Positions 15,628 through 22,573 of a stretch of 24,791 bases of DNA are shown here, one piece after another (within the stretch, counting starts at the first letter, position 1; each line of letters opens with the position of its first letter). The stretch comes from DATADD01 sp046262355. Its GTDB lineage: Bacteria > Actinomycetota > CADDZG01 > WHSQ01. Where the stretch lies: contig JBHEMX010000050.1 of assembly GCA_046262355.1 (NCBI GenBank), positions 1-24,791 of the forward strand, read 5' to 3'. The position numbers and the translations under genes were made by a program. The notes under the pieces were generated by a model that did no database searches, had not been told where the DNA came from, and saw only the letters and a list, made by a program, of their open reading frames with translations.

Positions 15628-16242
15628 TTACGCGATGGGTTGGTCGTAGATATCGCGGTAGAGGCGATGGATCGCTTCATCAGGCACGATCAGGTCCGTC
15701 GACTGAGCGTAGATGAGCAGACTCAGGATCCTTCGAGCTCCATTGCGTGCGCGCCGCAGCAGATAGTCCCAATCCAACTCGTTCGACGAGATGATCGCCA
15801 GCGCGTCGTGCCAGTACTGTGGCGTCTCCTCTTCATGGCTGAGTGCCTTCATCACGAGTAGGTCCTCGGCCGGAAGGACCCGAAGCTCCTGGCCCTTGAG
15901 ATCCATCTTGAGGGCGCGCTGTTGCATCTCATCGTCGAGATAGATGTCGCCGCTGCTCTTGAAGATGATGTCGATCTGAACGCCGTCCTTGTCGGCCTTG
16001 TGCAGCCAATCGAGCTCTGGCTCTTTCGTCTCGAATCCCGCTTCGGCGAGCGCCGCAACCGCTTGCTCGATCTCTTCCGCCTTGACGAAGAGGTCTATGT
16101 CGCGCGTCGCCCTGGGCCTGCCGAGCAACGCCGAGGCGATGCCGCCTATGAGCACATGGGCGAGGCCGCTTTTCTCCATCGTGTCCACCGTTGCGGCGAG
16201 CACGCTGAGGAACGTCTGCTCGCCCGCGACTTGGGACTTCAT
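15628..16242 (-). CDS. nucleotidyltransferase-fold protein
   Basis: 204 residues with the start of a pol-beta-type nucleotidyltransferase: LIGGIASALLGRPRATRDIDLF, in which GG (33-34) and the D48-x-D50 pair bind nucleotide and metal, with a third acidic residue likely D91 in VQIDIIF. This resembles AbiEii-like or small-molecule nucleotidyltransferases, but no AbiEi-type antitoxin gene is adjacent, so toxin activity is not implied. ATG 16242 was chosen; an upstream extension would run through a terminator hairpin. It heads the run nucleotidyltransferase, BON, phosphoesterase, rhodanese. Confidence 0.75.
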   Translation of the reverse strand: MKSQVAGEQTFLSVLAATVDTMEKSGLAHVLIGGIASALLGRPRATRDIDLFVKAEEIEQAVAALAEAGFETKEPELDWLHKADKDGVQIDIIFKSSGDIYLDDEMQQRALKMDLKGQELRVLPAEDLLVMKALSHEEETPQYWHDALAIISSNELDWDYLLRRARNGARRILSLLIYAQSTDLIVPDEAIHRLYRDIYDQPIA

Positions 16243-16299
16243 GCCGGAAGGGTGCCCATGCAGGCTGCCGACTACACCCGGCGCCGAGCCGCGAAACGA

Positions 16300-16327
16300 C
16301 GAACGCCCCCGGAGCCGGGGGCGTTCG
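16300..16327 (-). terminator. strong hairpin terminator after the SRPBCC gene
   Basis: A perfect 13-bp stem, CGAACGCCCCCGG with CCGGGGGCGTTCG, around an AG loop. It lies 19 bases beyond the SRPBCC stop and before the nucleotidyltransferase start, separating those minus-strand units. On the minus strand it is followed by TCGTTTCG; there is no long U tract, as is common in actinobacteria. Confidence 0.75.
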
Positions 16328-16346
16328 CGTTGCTTTGCGGTTTGGC

Positions 16347-16811
16347 TTAGCGCGGCTGTCCGCCTTCGACGCGGCCCCGCCATGCGCCGGTCTCGGCGCC
16401 TCTGCTCTCGATGAAGTCCTTGAAGCTCTCAAGGTCTTTCTTCGCCCGGCGCTGCACGGTTCCGGTGGCGGCCCCGGCCTTCTCGACCAGGCCCTCAGGC
16501 GCATAGTCGAGCTCGAGGTGGATCTCGGTGCGGCTGTCGCTGAGAGGAACGAACTCGACGGCGCCGGCATTCGCCGTGCCCTCGGTCGCGCTCCATGCGA
16601 CGCGGCGATCCGGCTCCTGCTCGACGATCTTGGCGTCCCACTCGCGCTGTTGTCCGCCGATGTCGGCGACCCAGTGAAGCCGGGTGTCGTCGAGCTGCTT
16701 GACCTGGTCGATGCCGGCCATGAAGCGGGGGAAGTCCTCGAACTGCGTCCACTGGTCGTACGCCGTAGAGATCGGAACGTCGACCTCGATGGTCTCTCGG
16801 ACGGTCGTCAC
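16347..16811 (-). CDS. SRPBCC (START-like/cyclase-dehydrase) family protein
   Basis: 154 residues with the helix-grip fold signature of SRPBCC 'polyketide cyclase/dehydrase' proteins: an N-terminal strand (TTVRETIEVDVPISTAYDQW), FEDFPRFMAGIDQVKQL, then strands ending in TEIHLELDYAPEG and a long C-terminal helix (AKKDLESFKDFIESRG). Such proteins bind hydrophobic ligands, and actinobacterial ones of this short type are often stress-associated, but no substrate is known. Start is GTG 16811. The 133 bases upstream (16812-16944) hold no gene; GGGTAG near 16860 on the minus strand resembles an alternative-sigma -10 element but has no convincing -35. Confidence 0.82.
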   Translation of the reverse strand: MTTVRETIEVDVPISTAYDQWTQFEDFPRFMAGIDQVKQLDDTRLHWVADIGGQQREWDAKIVEQEPDRRVAWSATEGTANAGAVEFVPLSDSRTEIHLELDYAPEGLVEKAGAATGTVQRRAKKDLESFKDFIESRGAETGAWRGRVEGGQPR

Positions 16812-16944
16812 AGGTGACCACTTCCTTTCCGTCTCGGTCTGTCACCTCTGTACCTACCCATCGAGCACCCTGCGATTCGGTCGGTGGCAGATGCGCGCGA
16901 TGTTCAAGATGTGGTTATTGGGCCTGACGATGCCGCCGGAAGGA

Positions 16945-17085
16945 TCACCCCGCAGATCCGAGATCGGGCTCCATCGCCTCCTGATCGTCTCCGCGCTCGC
17001 CCTCGATCTCTTGACCCGTGGGCGGGGTCTCGTCTTCGTCACCCTCGCGCTCGTTCGAGCGGTTTGGATCCTCGTCCCTGCGCAT
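16945..17085 (-). CDS. 46-residue acidic protein of unknown function
   Basis: ATG at 17085 has an excellent ribosome-binding site (GGGAGG, 5 bases upstream). The product is nearly all charged or polar (MRRDEDPNRSNEREGDEDE, then QEIEGERGDDQEAMEPD) with no hydrophobic core, so probably intrinsically disordered. Codons end mostly in G or C. No family recognised. It is divergent from the LytR_C-type gene that starts at 17167, so they may share a control region. Confidence 0.5.
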   Translation of the reverse strand: MRRDEDPNRSNEREGDEDETPPTGQEIEGERGDDQEAMEPDLGSAG

Positions 17086-17166
17086 CGCAACCTCCCGGCT
17101 CGGTGTCCCTGTGCCCCAGCATGCCTCGACCGGGCGGGGCCGAGGCAAACTCCCGAGTGCGCGAGC

Positions 17167-17820
17167 ATGCATGAGCGGGCCGCTGCGGGGAATGAAACCC
17201 CTGGGAGAAGGGTGGGCTTCATTTTGGGTGCCTCCGATTGGTACGGAAACGAGGGCCGTTTGGCGCGGCCTTCTTTGCGGACCCGACTGCGTCTTTCGCG
17301 CCGGGGGCGCGCGCGGGTCATCTGGGGTGCTCTGCTGTGCGCTGCGCTCGTCGCTACCGGCATCGTCGTTGCGTCGCTGACCCAGACGCGCATCGATGAG
17401 TCGGGTGAGTTGGAGGACGCGCGCTCGGCAGCTTCGCCGGCGCGCCCCGCCGAGAACGCGGGGTCCGGCGCGGCTGGAGCCGGCGGAGTCTCGGACGCGG
17501 CGGAGGGCCCTGGGGCCCAGGAGCGCAAGGACGTCAAGCTGATCACCGCCGGAGTGACCGTGCAGGTCCTCAACGCGACCGCCACGCACAAGGCAGACGA
17601 CCGCATGGTCGACCGGCTGACAGATCTCGGGTTCCCCGTGCTGGCCGTCAATCGTGCGGCGGCACGCTACGACCACACGACGGTGTTCTGGTCCACGACG
17701 GCCTTGAAGCCCGCGGCCGAGGCACTGGCGCAGCGTTTCGGCTGGCGCGCCGCCCACAAGCCGCGCAACCTGTCGGGCTCGGTGACGACCCACGTCGTGG
17801 TGGGCCGGGACGAGGCCTAG
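17167..17820 (+). CDS. membrane-anchored LytR_C-domain protein
   Basis: 217 residues if ATG 17167 is used; a TTG at 17259 behind GAGGG is an alternative. Basic N-terminal region (LRTRLRLSRRGRARV), one membrane helix (51-71), a flexible Ala/Gly/Pro linker (85-118), then an extracytoplasmic domain (130-213) starting VTVQVLNATATHKADDRMVD. This is typical of the LytR C-terminal domain that follows or accompanies LytR-CpsA-Psr cell-wall ligases. No LCP domain is present, so it is a stand-alone accessory, probably at the cell envelope. Confidence 0.75.
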   Translation: MHERAAAGNETPGRRVGFILGASDWYGNEGRLARPSLRTRLRLSRRGRARVIWGALLCAALVATGIVVASLTQTRIDESGELEDARSAASPARPAENAGSGAAGAGGVSDAAEGPGAQERKDVKLITAGVTVQVLNATATHKADDRMVDRLTDLGFPVLAVNRAAARYDHTTVFWSTTALKPAAEALAQRFGWRAAHKPRNLSGSVTTHVVVGRDEA

Positions 17821-17827
17821 CTTTCCA

Positions 17828-17857
17828 CAGACCTCGGGAGTCTGCGGGCGATGCCCG
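17828..17857 (+). terminator. two small hairpins after the LytR_C gene
   Basis: CAGAC/GTCTG (17828-17832 with 17840-17844) is followed directly by CGGGC-GAT-GCCCG (17845-17857), eight bases after the stop. They are a plausible weak terminator but no T tract follows. Confidence 0.3.
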
Positions 17858-17920
17858 GACCTGCGGGCGCCGGCGATCCGGAGGGCACCGGGGGCTCGAA
17901 CTAGATAGATGCCGCGGGGG

Positions 17921-17949
17921 TGTAACGCCTGACCACTTCCGTCGTTACA
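17921..17949 (+). promoter_or_regulatory. inverted repeat that also matches an ECF-sigma-type promoter
   Basis: TGTAACG (17921-17927) and CGTTACA (17943-17949) form a perfect 7+7 inverted repeat with 15 bases between. The same bases read as GTAAC, 16 bases, CGTT, the AAC/CGT pattern of extracytoplasmic-function sigma factor promoters. It lies 41 bases before the microprotein start at 17990. Whether it is an operator, a promoter or both is open. Confidence 0.45.
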
Positions 17950-17989
17950 GAAGGTGGGGGATGGGTCGGGCCGTCCAAGGAGGTCGATC

Positions 17990-18064
17990 GTGGAAGGCGT
18001 TTTCATAGGTTTCGTGGTTGCCGTGGTCGCGATGCTGGGCTATTCGGTGACGTCGCTTCGCTGA
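17990..18064 (+). CDS. 24-residue single-helix membrane microprotein
   Basis: GTG 17990 follows a full AAGGAGG ribosome-binding site (17977-17983) with a 6-base spacer, the strongest in the window. The peptide is one hydrophobic helix (VFIGFVVAVVAMLGYSV) ending in TSLR, so it should insert in the cytoplasmic membrane. It has its own candidate promoter upstream and a hairpin that begins at the stop codon, giving a complete small transcription unit. No family recognised; single-helix peptides of this size include regulators of membrane complexes and type I toxins, but nothing here assigns either role. Confidence 0.55.
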   Translation: MEGVFIGFVVAVVAMLGYSVTSLR

Positions 18065-18099
18065 GGAGACCGGAGCGCGCTGCACGCGGCGCTCCTCAG
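18061..18099 (+). terminator. hairpin closing the microprotein unit
   Basis: CTGAGGAG (18061-18068) pairs with CTCCTCAG (18092-18099), with an inner CGCG/CGCG pair. The stem includes the microprotein TGA. The remaining 96 bases to the amidohydrolase show only a possible -10 (TATCCT, 18180-18185) that would make its message nearly leaderless. Confidence 0.4.
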
Positions 18100-18195
18100 C
18101 GGGCACAGCGCCGCCATCGGCGGGGTTGCCCGAGCCTCGTTCCGGTTGGGAGCACATCCGGGATCGCGCGACCGGCGGCTATCCTCCCGGACGAG

Positions 18196-19428
18196 ATGGT
18201 CAAGAACCTCACGGTGGTGCGCGCCGGTCGCCTCGTCGACGTTGTCAACGAGCGAGTAGAAAAAGATCGGGCCATCGTGGTGAGGGGCGATCGCATCCAC
18301 GATGTGGTGGATGCGGCTGCCGCGCCGGAAGCTGCCGAGACGCTCGATCTCTCCGGTCGGATGGTCCTCCCGGGGCTCATGGACATGCATACGCACCTCG
18401 TGGGCGAAGTGGACTCCGGTCACGGATACGCCCATCTCGTCGCGCGCTCCGGCGCGCAGGAAGCCTTTTCGGGTGTGCACAACGCACGAGCAACCGTCAT
18501 GGCCGGGTTCACCTCGGTGCGAGACATCGGGACCTTCCGTGCGTTGGTGGACGTAGCCCTGCGGGATGCGATCCGAGCCGGCGACGTGACGGGGCCGCGC
18601 ATGATGTGCGCCGGTGCGTACGTGACCGTCTCGGGCGGGGGCGGGGACGTCTCGGGGTTCGCCCCGGATGTCGTGGTTCCGGGGGAGTTGCGCTTCGGGG
18701 TTGCGAACTCGACCGATGAGGTGCGGCGCGTGGTGCGCGAGTTGGTACAGCGCGGCGCCGACTTCATCAAGGTCATCGCCACCGGCGCGGTGCTGACGGA
18801 GGGAACGAGTCCCGGCGCGCCGGAGTTCAGCGAGGCCGAGATCCGCGCGGCCGTCGAGGAGGCTGCGCTATACGGCAAGCACGTCGCGGCTCATGCGCAC
18901 GGCGCCGAGGGCATCAAGCGCGCGGTCAGAGCCGGGGTGCACTCGATCGAGCATGGCTCGCTCATGGACGACGAGGCGATCGAGCTGATGGCCGAGCACG
19001 AGACCTACCTGGTTGCCGACGTCTATTGCGGGGACTGGATCGAGGAGGAAGGACGACGCCGCGGCTGGTCGGCGGCAACTCTGCGCAAGAACGCGGAGAC
19101 GACGACCGTGCAGCGAGAGGCCTTCGAGAAGTGCGTGAAGCGAGGGGTCCGCATGGCGTTCGGAACCGACAGCGGCGTCTATCCACACGGCCTGAACGCC
19201 CGCCAGTTCGCGTACATGGTTCGCTATGGGATGAGGCCGCTGCAGGCGATCCGGGCGGCCACGATCGTTTCGGCGGAGCTCATGGGACGGGAGAGGGAGC
19301 TCGGATCGATCGAGGTGGGCAAGCTCGCCGATCTGGTCGCGGTCGATGACGACGCGACGAGCAACGTCTCCTGCCTCGAGGATGTCGCATTCGTCATGCA
19401 GGGTGGACGGGTCCTGAAGCACGTTTAG
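18196..19428 (+). CDS. metal-dependent amidohydrolase (imidazolonepropionase/prolidase-like)
   Basis: 410-residue amidohydrolase-superfamily enzyme. A small N-terminal beta domain (VVRGDRIHDVV) is completed by the C-terminal strand (GKLADLVAVDDD), a layout typical of the family. Metal ligands: HTH (H65, H67 in MDMHTHLVGE), likely carboxylated Lys K192 in FIKVIATGA, H233/H235 in AAHAHGAEG, H253 in IEHGSLMDDE and D325 in AFGTDSGVYPHG. This is the binuclear set seen in imidazolonepropionase-like and Xaa-Pro dipeptidase-like members. Substrate may be a cyclic amide or a dipeptide. Start ATG 18196 has only a weak site (GGACGAG). It converges on the S33 hydrolase, with stops 20 bases apart. Confidence 0.87.
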   Translation: MVKNLTVVRAGRLVDVVNERVEKDRAIVVRGDRIHDVVDAAAAPEAAETLDLSGRMVLPGLMDMHTHLVGEVDSGHGYAHLVARSGAQEAFSGVHNARATVMAGFTSVRDIGTFRALVDVALRDAIRAGDVTGPRMMCAGAYVTVSGGGGDVSGFAPDVVVPGELRFGVANSTDEVRRVVRELVQRGADFIKVIATGAVLTEGTSPGAPEFSEAEIRAAVEEAALYGKHVAAHAHGAEGIKRAVRAGVHSIEHGSLMDDEAIELMAEHETYLVADVYCGDWIEEEGRRRGWSAATLRKNAETTTVQREAFEKCVKRGVRMAFGTDSGVYPHGLNARQFAYMVRYGMRPLQAIRAATIVSAELMGRERELGSIEVGKLADLVAVDDDATSNVSCLEDVAFVMQGGRVLKHV

Positions 19429-19448
19429 CTCGGGCCCCGCCAGGAAGC

Positions 19449-20690
19449 TCAGACGCGGTCGAGCGCGAGATCGAGCAGGCGGCCGAGGATGCGGGCGCCG
19501 TCGGCACGCAGCCCATCATGCTCGTATTCATTGGTGATCCAGGGACGGAGCCCGCGGATCGTCGCTGCGGTCTCCTCTGAGTAAGCGCGCTCGACGTACA
19601 TGTCCTCGGCGTAGACGGCGGCAGCGGCGGGCACGTCGCTCACGCCCAGACGAGCGGGATCGTAGAGCTGTGGCCACTCGCGTTCGGCGAGCACGTGCGC
19701 CGCGTCGGCAAGCGGGCGGAGCACCCCGAAGTCCTCGAGCATCCACGGAAAGACGTGTTCGCCGGTAAACAGAGTCGGATCGTCGCGGAACTCATCGGGC
19801 AGAACGCGCGCTGCGGCCCAGCGCGTCGCGCAGCCGGACGCATAGCAAGCCTCGTGGATCACGGCGTAGAGAGGATTACGGGCGAACGGGGAGGCCGACT
19901 CGAGGTCGTGGAGGGACGCCGGGGAGCCGAACGGCAACTCGAGGAGGTAGTGGAGCTTCTCGAAGCCGTCGCTCGCACCGAGCAAGTTCCCGAGCTGACG
20001 GAACCGGCGCACCGTCAACCGGTCGCCGGACGGCAATCGGACATCCTCCGCGTCGAGGCGCTCGAGGATCGCGCGCACCCGTTCGAGGTCTTCTGGATAG
20101 CGTGCATAGTAGGCGCGGTTCTTGTTGAGAACACGCCGGTAAGTCGCCCGGTAGACGTCGTCGGTGTGGCGCTCGAGCGGCGGAAGTCCGCCGGTCACCA
20201 ACGCCGCCGCCAGCGCATCGGGTGCGAACGAGAGGTAGCTCACGACACAGAAGCCGCCGAAGCTCTGCCCGAGAACGCTCCAGCGCTCGACGCCGAGCTC
20301 CCGGCGGATGAGCTCGGCGTCTCGGACGATGGCGTCGGCGCGGAAGTGGCTCAGGTAGTCGGCCTGCGCGTCGGGTGCCATCCCGGTGAGTTGGCCCACT
20401 GGGGTCGAGCGGCCGGTGCCGCGCTGATCGAGCAGGAGCACGCGGTAGTCCTCGAGCGCTCGCTCGAGCCATGTGGGGTCGCGTGCTCCAAGTGGGCGCG
20501 GCGCCTCGTGACCCGGACCGCCCTGGAAGAAGACGAGCCACGGTAGCTCGTCGCGCTCGCGGGCCAGTGAGACCACTTCGCGCCCGAAGACGGTTAGCTT
20601 CGCCCGTTCCGGCTGCGAATGGTCGAGCGGCACCTGGAACTCGTGCTCCGAGAGCAGGAGGCCGGATGTGCGGTGGGTCGCCGGGCGCAT
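19449..20690 (-). CDS. alpha/beta hydrolase of the S33 prolyl-aminopeptidase type
   Basis: 413 residues from ATG 20690. Landmarks: oxyanion segment FFQGGPG (54-60; HGGPG is usual, here Q), LLDQRGTGRST (86-96), which is diagnostic of S33 peptidases, nucleophile elbow GQSFGG (141-146, S143), a C-terminal Asp in VYAEDMYVE and the His in EYEHDGL. It likely removes an N-terminal Pro or other residue from small peptides in the cytoplasm. A GTG 32 codons upstream (20786) is in frame but lies in the low-bias region to the right. This gene is the last clearly chromosomal one before the accessory stretch. Confidence 0.85.
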   Translation of the reverse strand: MRPATHRTSGLLLSEHEFQVPLDHSQPERAKLTVFGREVVSLARERDELPWLVFFQGGPGHEAPRPLGARDPTWLERALEDYRVLLLDQRGTGRSTPVGQLTGMAPDAQADYLSHFRADAIVRDAELIRRELGVERWSVLGQSFGGFCVVSYLSFAPDALAAALVTGGLPPLERHTDDVYRATYRRVLNKNRAYYARYPEDLERVRAILERLDAEDVRLPSGDRLTVRRFRQLGNLLGASDGFEKLHYLLELPFGSPASLHDLESASPFARNPLYAVIHEACYASGCATRWAAARVLPDEFRDDPTLFTGEHVFPWMLEDFGVLRPLADAAHVLAEREWPQLYDPARLGVSDVPAAAAVYAEDMYVERAYSEETAATIRGLRPWITNEYEHDGLRADGARILGRLLDLALDRV

Positions 20691-20737
20691 CAAGGCGTCG
20701 CCAACCTGAAGATGTCGTCGGCCGTCACTGTAAGAAG

Positions 20738-21052
20738 TTATCGGACCTTTCCACTTCCCAGGGTGACGAGCCTTTCCAGCCTGCACGTGGGATCGGCGCG
20801 CACCGCGTCTGCGATCTCATTGTGCTTTGTCCGGCCCGCCTCAATGGCGTAGAGAAGCTTGCCACGCAAGTATACCGACGGTTGGTGTCGCGGACAATCA
20901 CTGTCGGTGACAGTAGGAGTGCGGTAGGCATCATCTGGGGAGGCTCCGCTTCCCGGGATCATCGTTCCGACGATCGTGACGTCAAAATCGCGATCCATAG
21001 GAATGGCCCGCGGTCGTGGCCGGCCCGTTGTTAGCCCCAGAGCGCGACACAT
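20738..21052 (-). CDS. hypothetical protein, up to 104 residues
   Basis: Minus-strand frame with ATG 21052 or ATG 20998 (MDRDFDVTIVGTM). The last 45 residues (VYLRGKLLYAIEAGRTKHNE, then IADAVRADPTC) look like a helical domain with an HTH-like EIADAV element and have coding-like codon use. No family recognised. It ends 47 bases before the S33 hydrolase start. Codon bias is weaker than in the chromosomal genes, suggesting transferred DNA. The stretch 21053-21211 between this and the next gene has overlapping open frames on both strands but no supported gene. Confidence 0.4.
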   Translation of the reverse strand: MCRALGLTTGRPRPRAIPMDRDFDVTIVGTMIPGSGASPDDAYRTPTVTDSDCPRHQPSVYLRGKLLYAIEAGRTKHNEIADAVRADPTCRLERLVTLGSGKVR

Positions 21053-21211
21053 GAGCTTGTGGTCGAGGGCCAGTCATTCCGTCAACGGAGAACCCTCCCC
21101 GACCACTACGAGCAAGTAGTTGATGCCTAGCCGCGCCATCGGGCGGTCTAGTCGTTCTGTCAGTTCCCTCTGCGCTCGAGCGGCGTGTGGCGAGAGATCG
21201 TGTTGGAGCCG

Positions 21212-21433
21212 CTACAGCTTCAGCGTCCCTCGGAGCAGCGAGGCCAGTTCTCCGGCAACGTCCGCACCATTAACACCGTCGGCGCACAAAGCTTCGATGT
21301 GATCCTCGAGTAATAGAACGGCCAGCTCTTGGGCGGCTGAGTTCAGGGCGACGATCTGCTGAGTATCTCTGCGCACGTTCGAGCAGCCAGCTACCCGAGC
21401 CACGGTGTCAACCATGAACCGGAGTCGCGCCAC
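21212..21433 (-). CDS. small helical protein, possibly CsoR/DUF156-like
   Basis: 73 residues from GTG 21433 (or ATG 21415). The central helix pair QIVALNSAAQELAVLLLEDH, then HIEALCADG, resembles the metal-binding part of CsoR/RcnR repressors (…LLEDH…C…), and the C-terminal GELASLLRGTLKL matches their last helix. However, H45 and C50 are one residue further apart than the usual H-x3-C, and the first conserved Cys is not in place, so copper sensing is doubtful. The TAG stop is followed by a further 46 open codons in the same frame. The family call is tentative. Confidence 0.45.
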   Translation of the reverse strand: MARLRFMVDTVARVAGCSNVRRDTQQIVALNSAAQELAVLLLEDHIEALCADGVNGADVAGELASLLRGTLKL

Positions 21434-21466
21434 CCGCGCGTCTAGTGACGGCTGTTTTCGGTACTA

Positions 21467-21499
21467 ACGCGGACCAAACGCGGACCAAACGCGGACCAA
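21467..21499. repeat. three perfect 11-bp direct repeats
   Basis: ACGCGGACCAA occurs three times head to tail (21467-21477, 21478-21488, 21489-21499), in the gap between the CsoR-like gene and the WhiB gene. It looks like an iteron or variable-number repeat. No neighbouring replication gene is visible, so its role is unknown. Confidence 0.85.
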
Positions 21500-21528
21500 A
21501 CCCTTTTCTCTTGCTTCGCCGCGACCGG

Positions 21529-21813
21529 TCACGCTGTAGCGCGCGGCGCTCCTTTGGGGTGGTGCCGCCCGCCCCAAACCCCCGCGAAGAAGGCGTCCTC
21601 GTCCTTGAGAGCGAACGCTAGGCACTCGGCCTTTACCACGCAGCTGCGACAGAGAGCCCGCGCCGCGGTAGCGCTGTGGCCGCGCTCCGGGAAGAACAGC
21701 CTGTCGGCCTCTTCGGGCTCGAGATCCCGACAGGCGGCGCCGTCGGTCCACTCGGGCAAGAGCGCATTGATGACAACGGACGGCTTGGCCCAAGGCAACG
21801 AGGCGATTACCAC
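21529..21813 (-). CDS. WhiB-family iron-sulfur regulator
   Basis: 94 residues with the four invariant cysteines C28, C55, C58 and C64 (C-x26-C-x2-C-x5-C), which hold a [4Fe-4S] cluster, then the G(V/I)WGG turn at 78-82 and a short basic tail (RHHPKG) that contacts DNA. LFFPERGH and ARALCRSC are typical of the family. WhiB-like proteins occur only in actinobacteria and their phages, and interact with sigma factors. The short form and its position next to a prophage remnant favour an element- or phage-type copy. Start is GTG 21813 without a clear ribosome-binding site. Confidence 0.87.
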   Translation of the reverse strand: MVIASLPWAKPSVVINALLPEWTDGAACRDLEPEEADRLFFPERGHSATAARALCRSCVVKAECLAFALKDEDAFFAGVWGGRHHPKGAPRATA

Positions 21814-21928
21814 TACCCAAACGCTATGTCAGTGACCGAGGACAAGTGGGATTTTACCCTTCGTGGTCGAGAGTGCCTCAGTAGGTCGCCGGGATACTTC
21901 TGAGCGCGCGCTCCACTCTGGGTGGCAC

Positions 21929-21956
21929 TTGCACCCTCCCCCTTCCTGGATAAGTA
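21929..21956 (+). promoter_or_regulatory. sigma-70-type promoter of the dirigent-like gene
   Basis: TTGCAC (21929-21934), 16 bases, then TAAGTA (21951-21956), in a locally AT-rich stretch. It predicts a leader of about 45 bases before the ATG at 22008. The stretch 21814-21928 shows no other supported feature. Confidence 0.45.
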
Positions 21957-21967
21957 TGTAAGGAGTC

Positions 21968-21989
21968 GCCACCCCAAGGGTGAGGTGGC
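21968..21989 (+). promoter_or_regulatory. leader hairpin with alternative pairing
   Basis: GCCACC (21968-21973) pairs with GGTGGC (21984-21989); inside, CACCC (21970-21974) can instead pair with GGGTG (21978-21982). Only one of the two can form at a time. It lies in the predicted leader, 18 bases before the ATG at 22008 and next to the purine-rich ribosome-binding site (AAGGGGGGG). Confidence 0.35.
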
Positions 21990-22007
21990 ACGAGCTAAGG
22001 GGGGGCC

Positions 22008-22547
22008 ATGAGAAGACTCATGGCAATCGTGGCCATCGGCGTACTGCTGAGCGTTGTGGCCACCATGACATGGGCGGGGGCTTCGAATAATAAGGCGAAG
22101 AAGGTCTCGTGGCGGAGCCTTGTGTCCTCAGCACCCGCCGTAGCCAACGGTGACAACGATGGCGATAAGAGGCTCGTGTTGGTCGAGCGCAACGCAACCG
22201 AGACCGAGATAGACAACGCGCCCGAAGGTTTCAGTCAAGGGGATGAGGTCGCGTTCTCGGCCGATTTCTACCAGCACGGCAAGAAAGTTGGGTACGAGGA
22301 TGGACAGGCCGTATTGACGTTCGTGGGGCAGGAACTGGTTCGTTTTCACGGGACCCTTACGGCCACGGTGCGAGGAGATGAGATCAACGCAGCGGGCTCG
22401 GTGACGTTCAAGGAAACAGGAACCGTTGACTTCGAGCTCTCCGTCACCGGAGGTACCGGCAAGTACGACGACGTAGGCGGTGAGGTCACCATCGTTGAGC
22501 AGGGCGAAGACATCAAGTTTGTGTTCGAGCTAGAGCACCTCGGCTGA
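22008..22547 (+). CDS. secreted dirigent/allene-oxide-cyclase-like barrel protein
   Basis: 179 residues. An N-terminal signal peptide (MRRLMAIVAIGVLLSVVATM, cleavage likely near WAGA) is followed by a linker and a C-terminal beta-barrel domain (about 75-178): GDEVAFSADFYQHGKKVGYE, FHGTLTATVRGDEINAAGSV and FELSVTGGTGKYDDVGGEV. The GTG-GKYDDVGGEV turn and preceding strands are the signature of allene-oxide-cyclase/dirigent-like lipocalin-type barrels, common but uncharacterised in actinobacteria. It is exported and probably binds a small hydrophobic ligand or acts in redox coupling. It has its own promoter and terminator, so is a single-gene unit. Enzymatic activity is not implied. Confidence 0.72.
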   Translation: MRRLMAIVAIGVLLSVVATMTWAGASNNKAKKVSWRSLVSSAPAVANGDNDGDKRLVLVERNATETEIDNAPEGFSQGDEVAFSADFYQHGKKVGYEDGQAVLTFVGQELVRFHGTLTATVRGDEINAAGSVTFKETGTVDFELSVTGGTGKYDDVGGEVTIVEQGEDIKFVFELEHLG

Positions 22548-22573
22548 GGTTAGAAGCCCGCTAGACAGCCTTC

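Noticed and set aside
15628..16242. AbiEii-type abortive-infection toxin
   Set aside because: The nucleotidyltransferase fold fits, but the expected AbiEi-like antitoxin is absent and the gene is tied instead to BON, phosphoesterase and rhodanese genes.
21826..21903. 25-codon forward ORF beginning MSVTEDKWDFTLRG
   Set aside because: No ribosome-binding site, and it lies in the upstream region of the WhiB-like gene; not supported as a gene.
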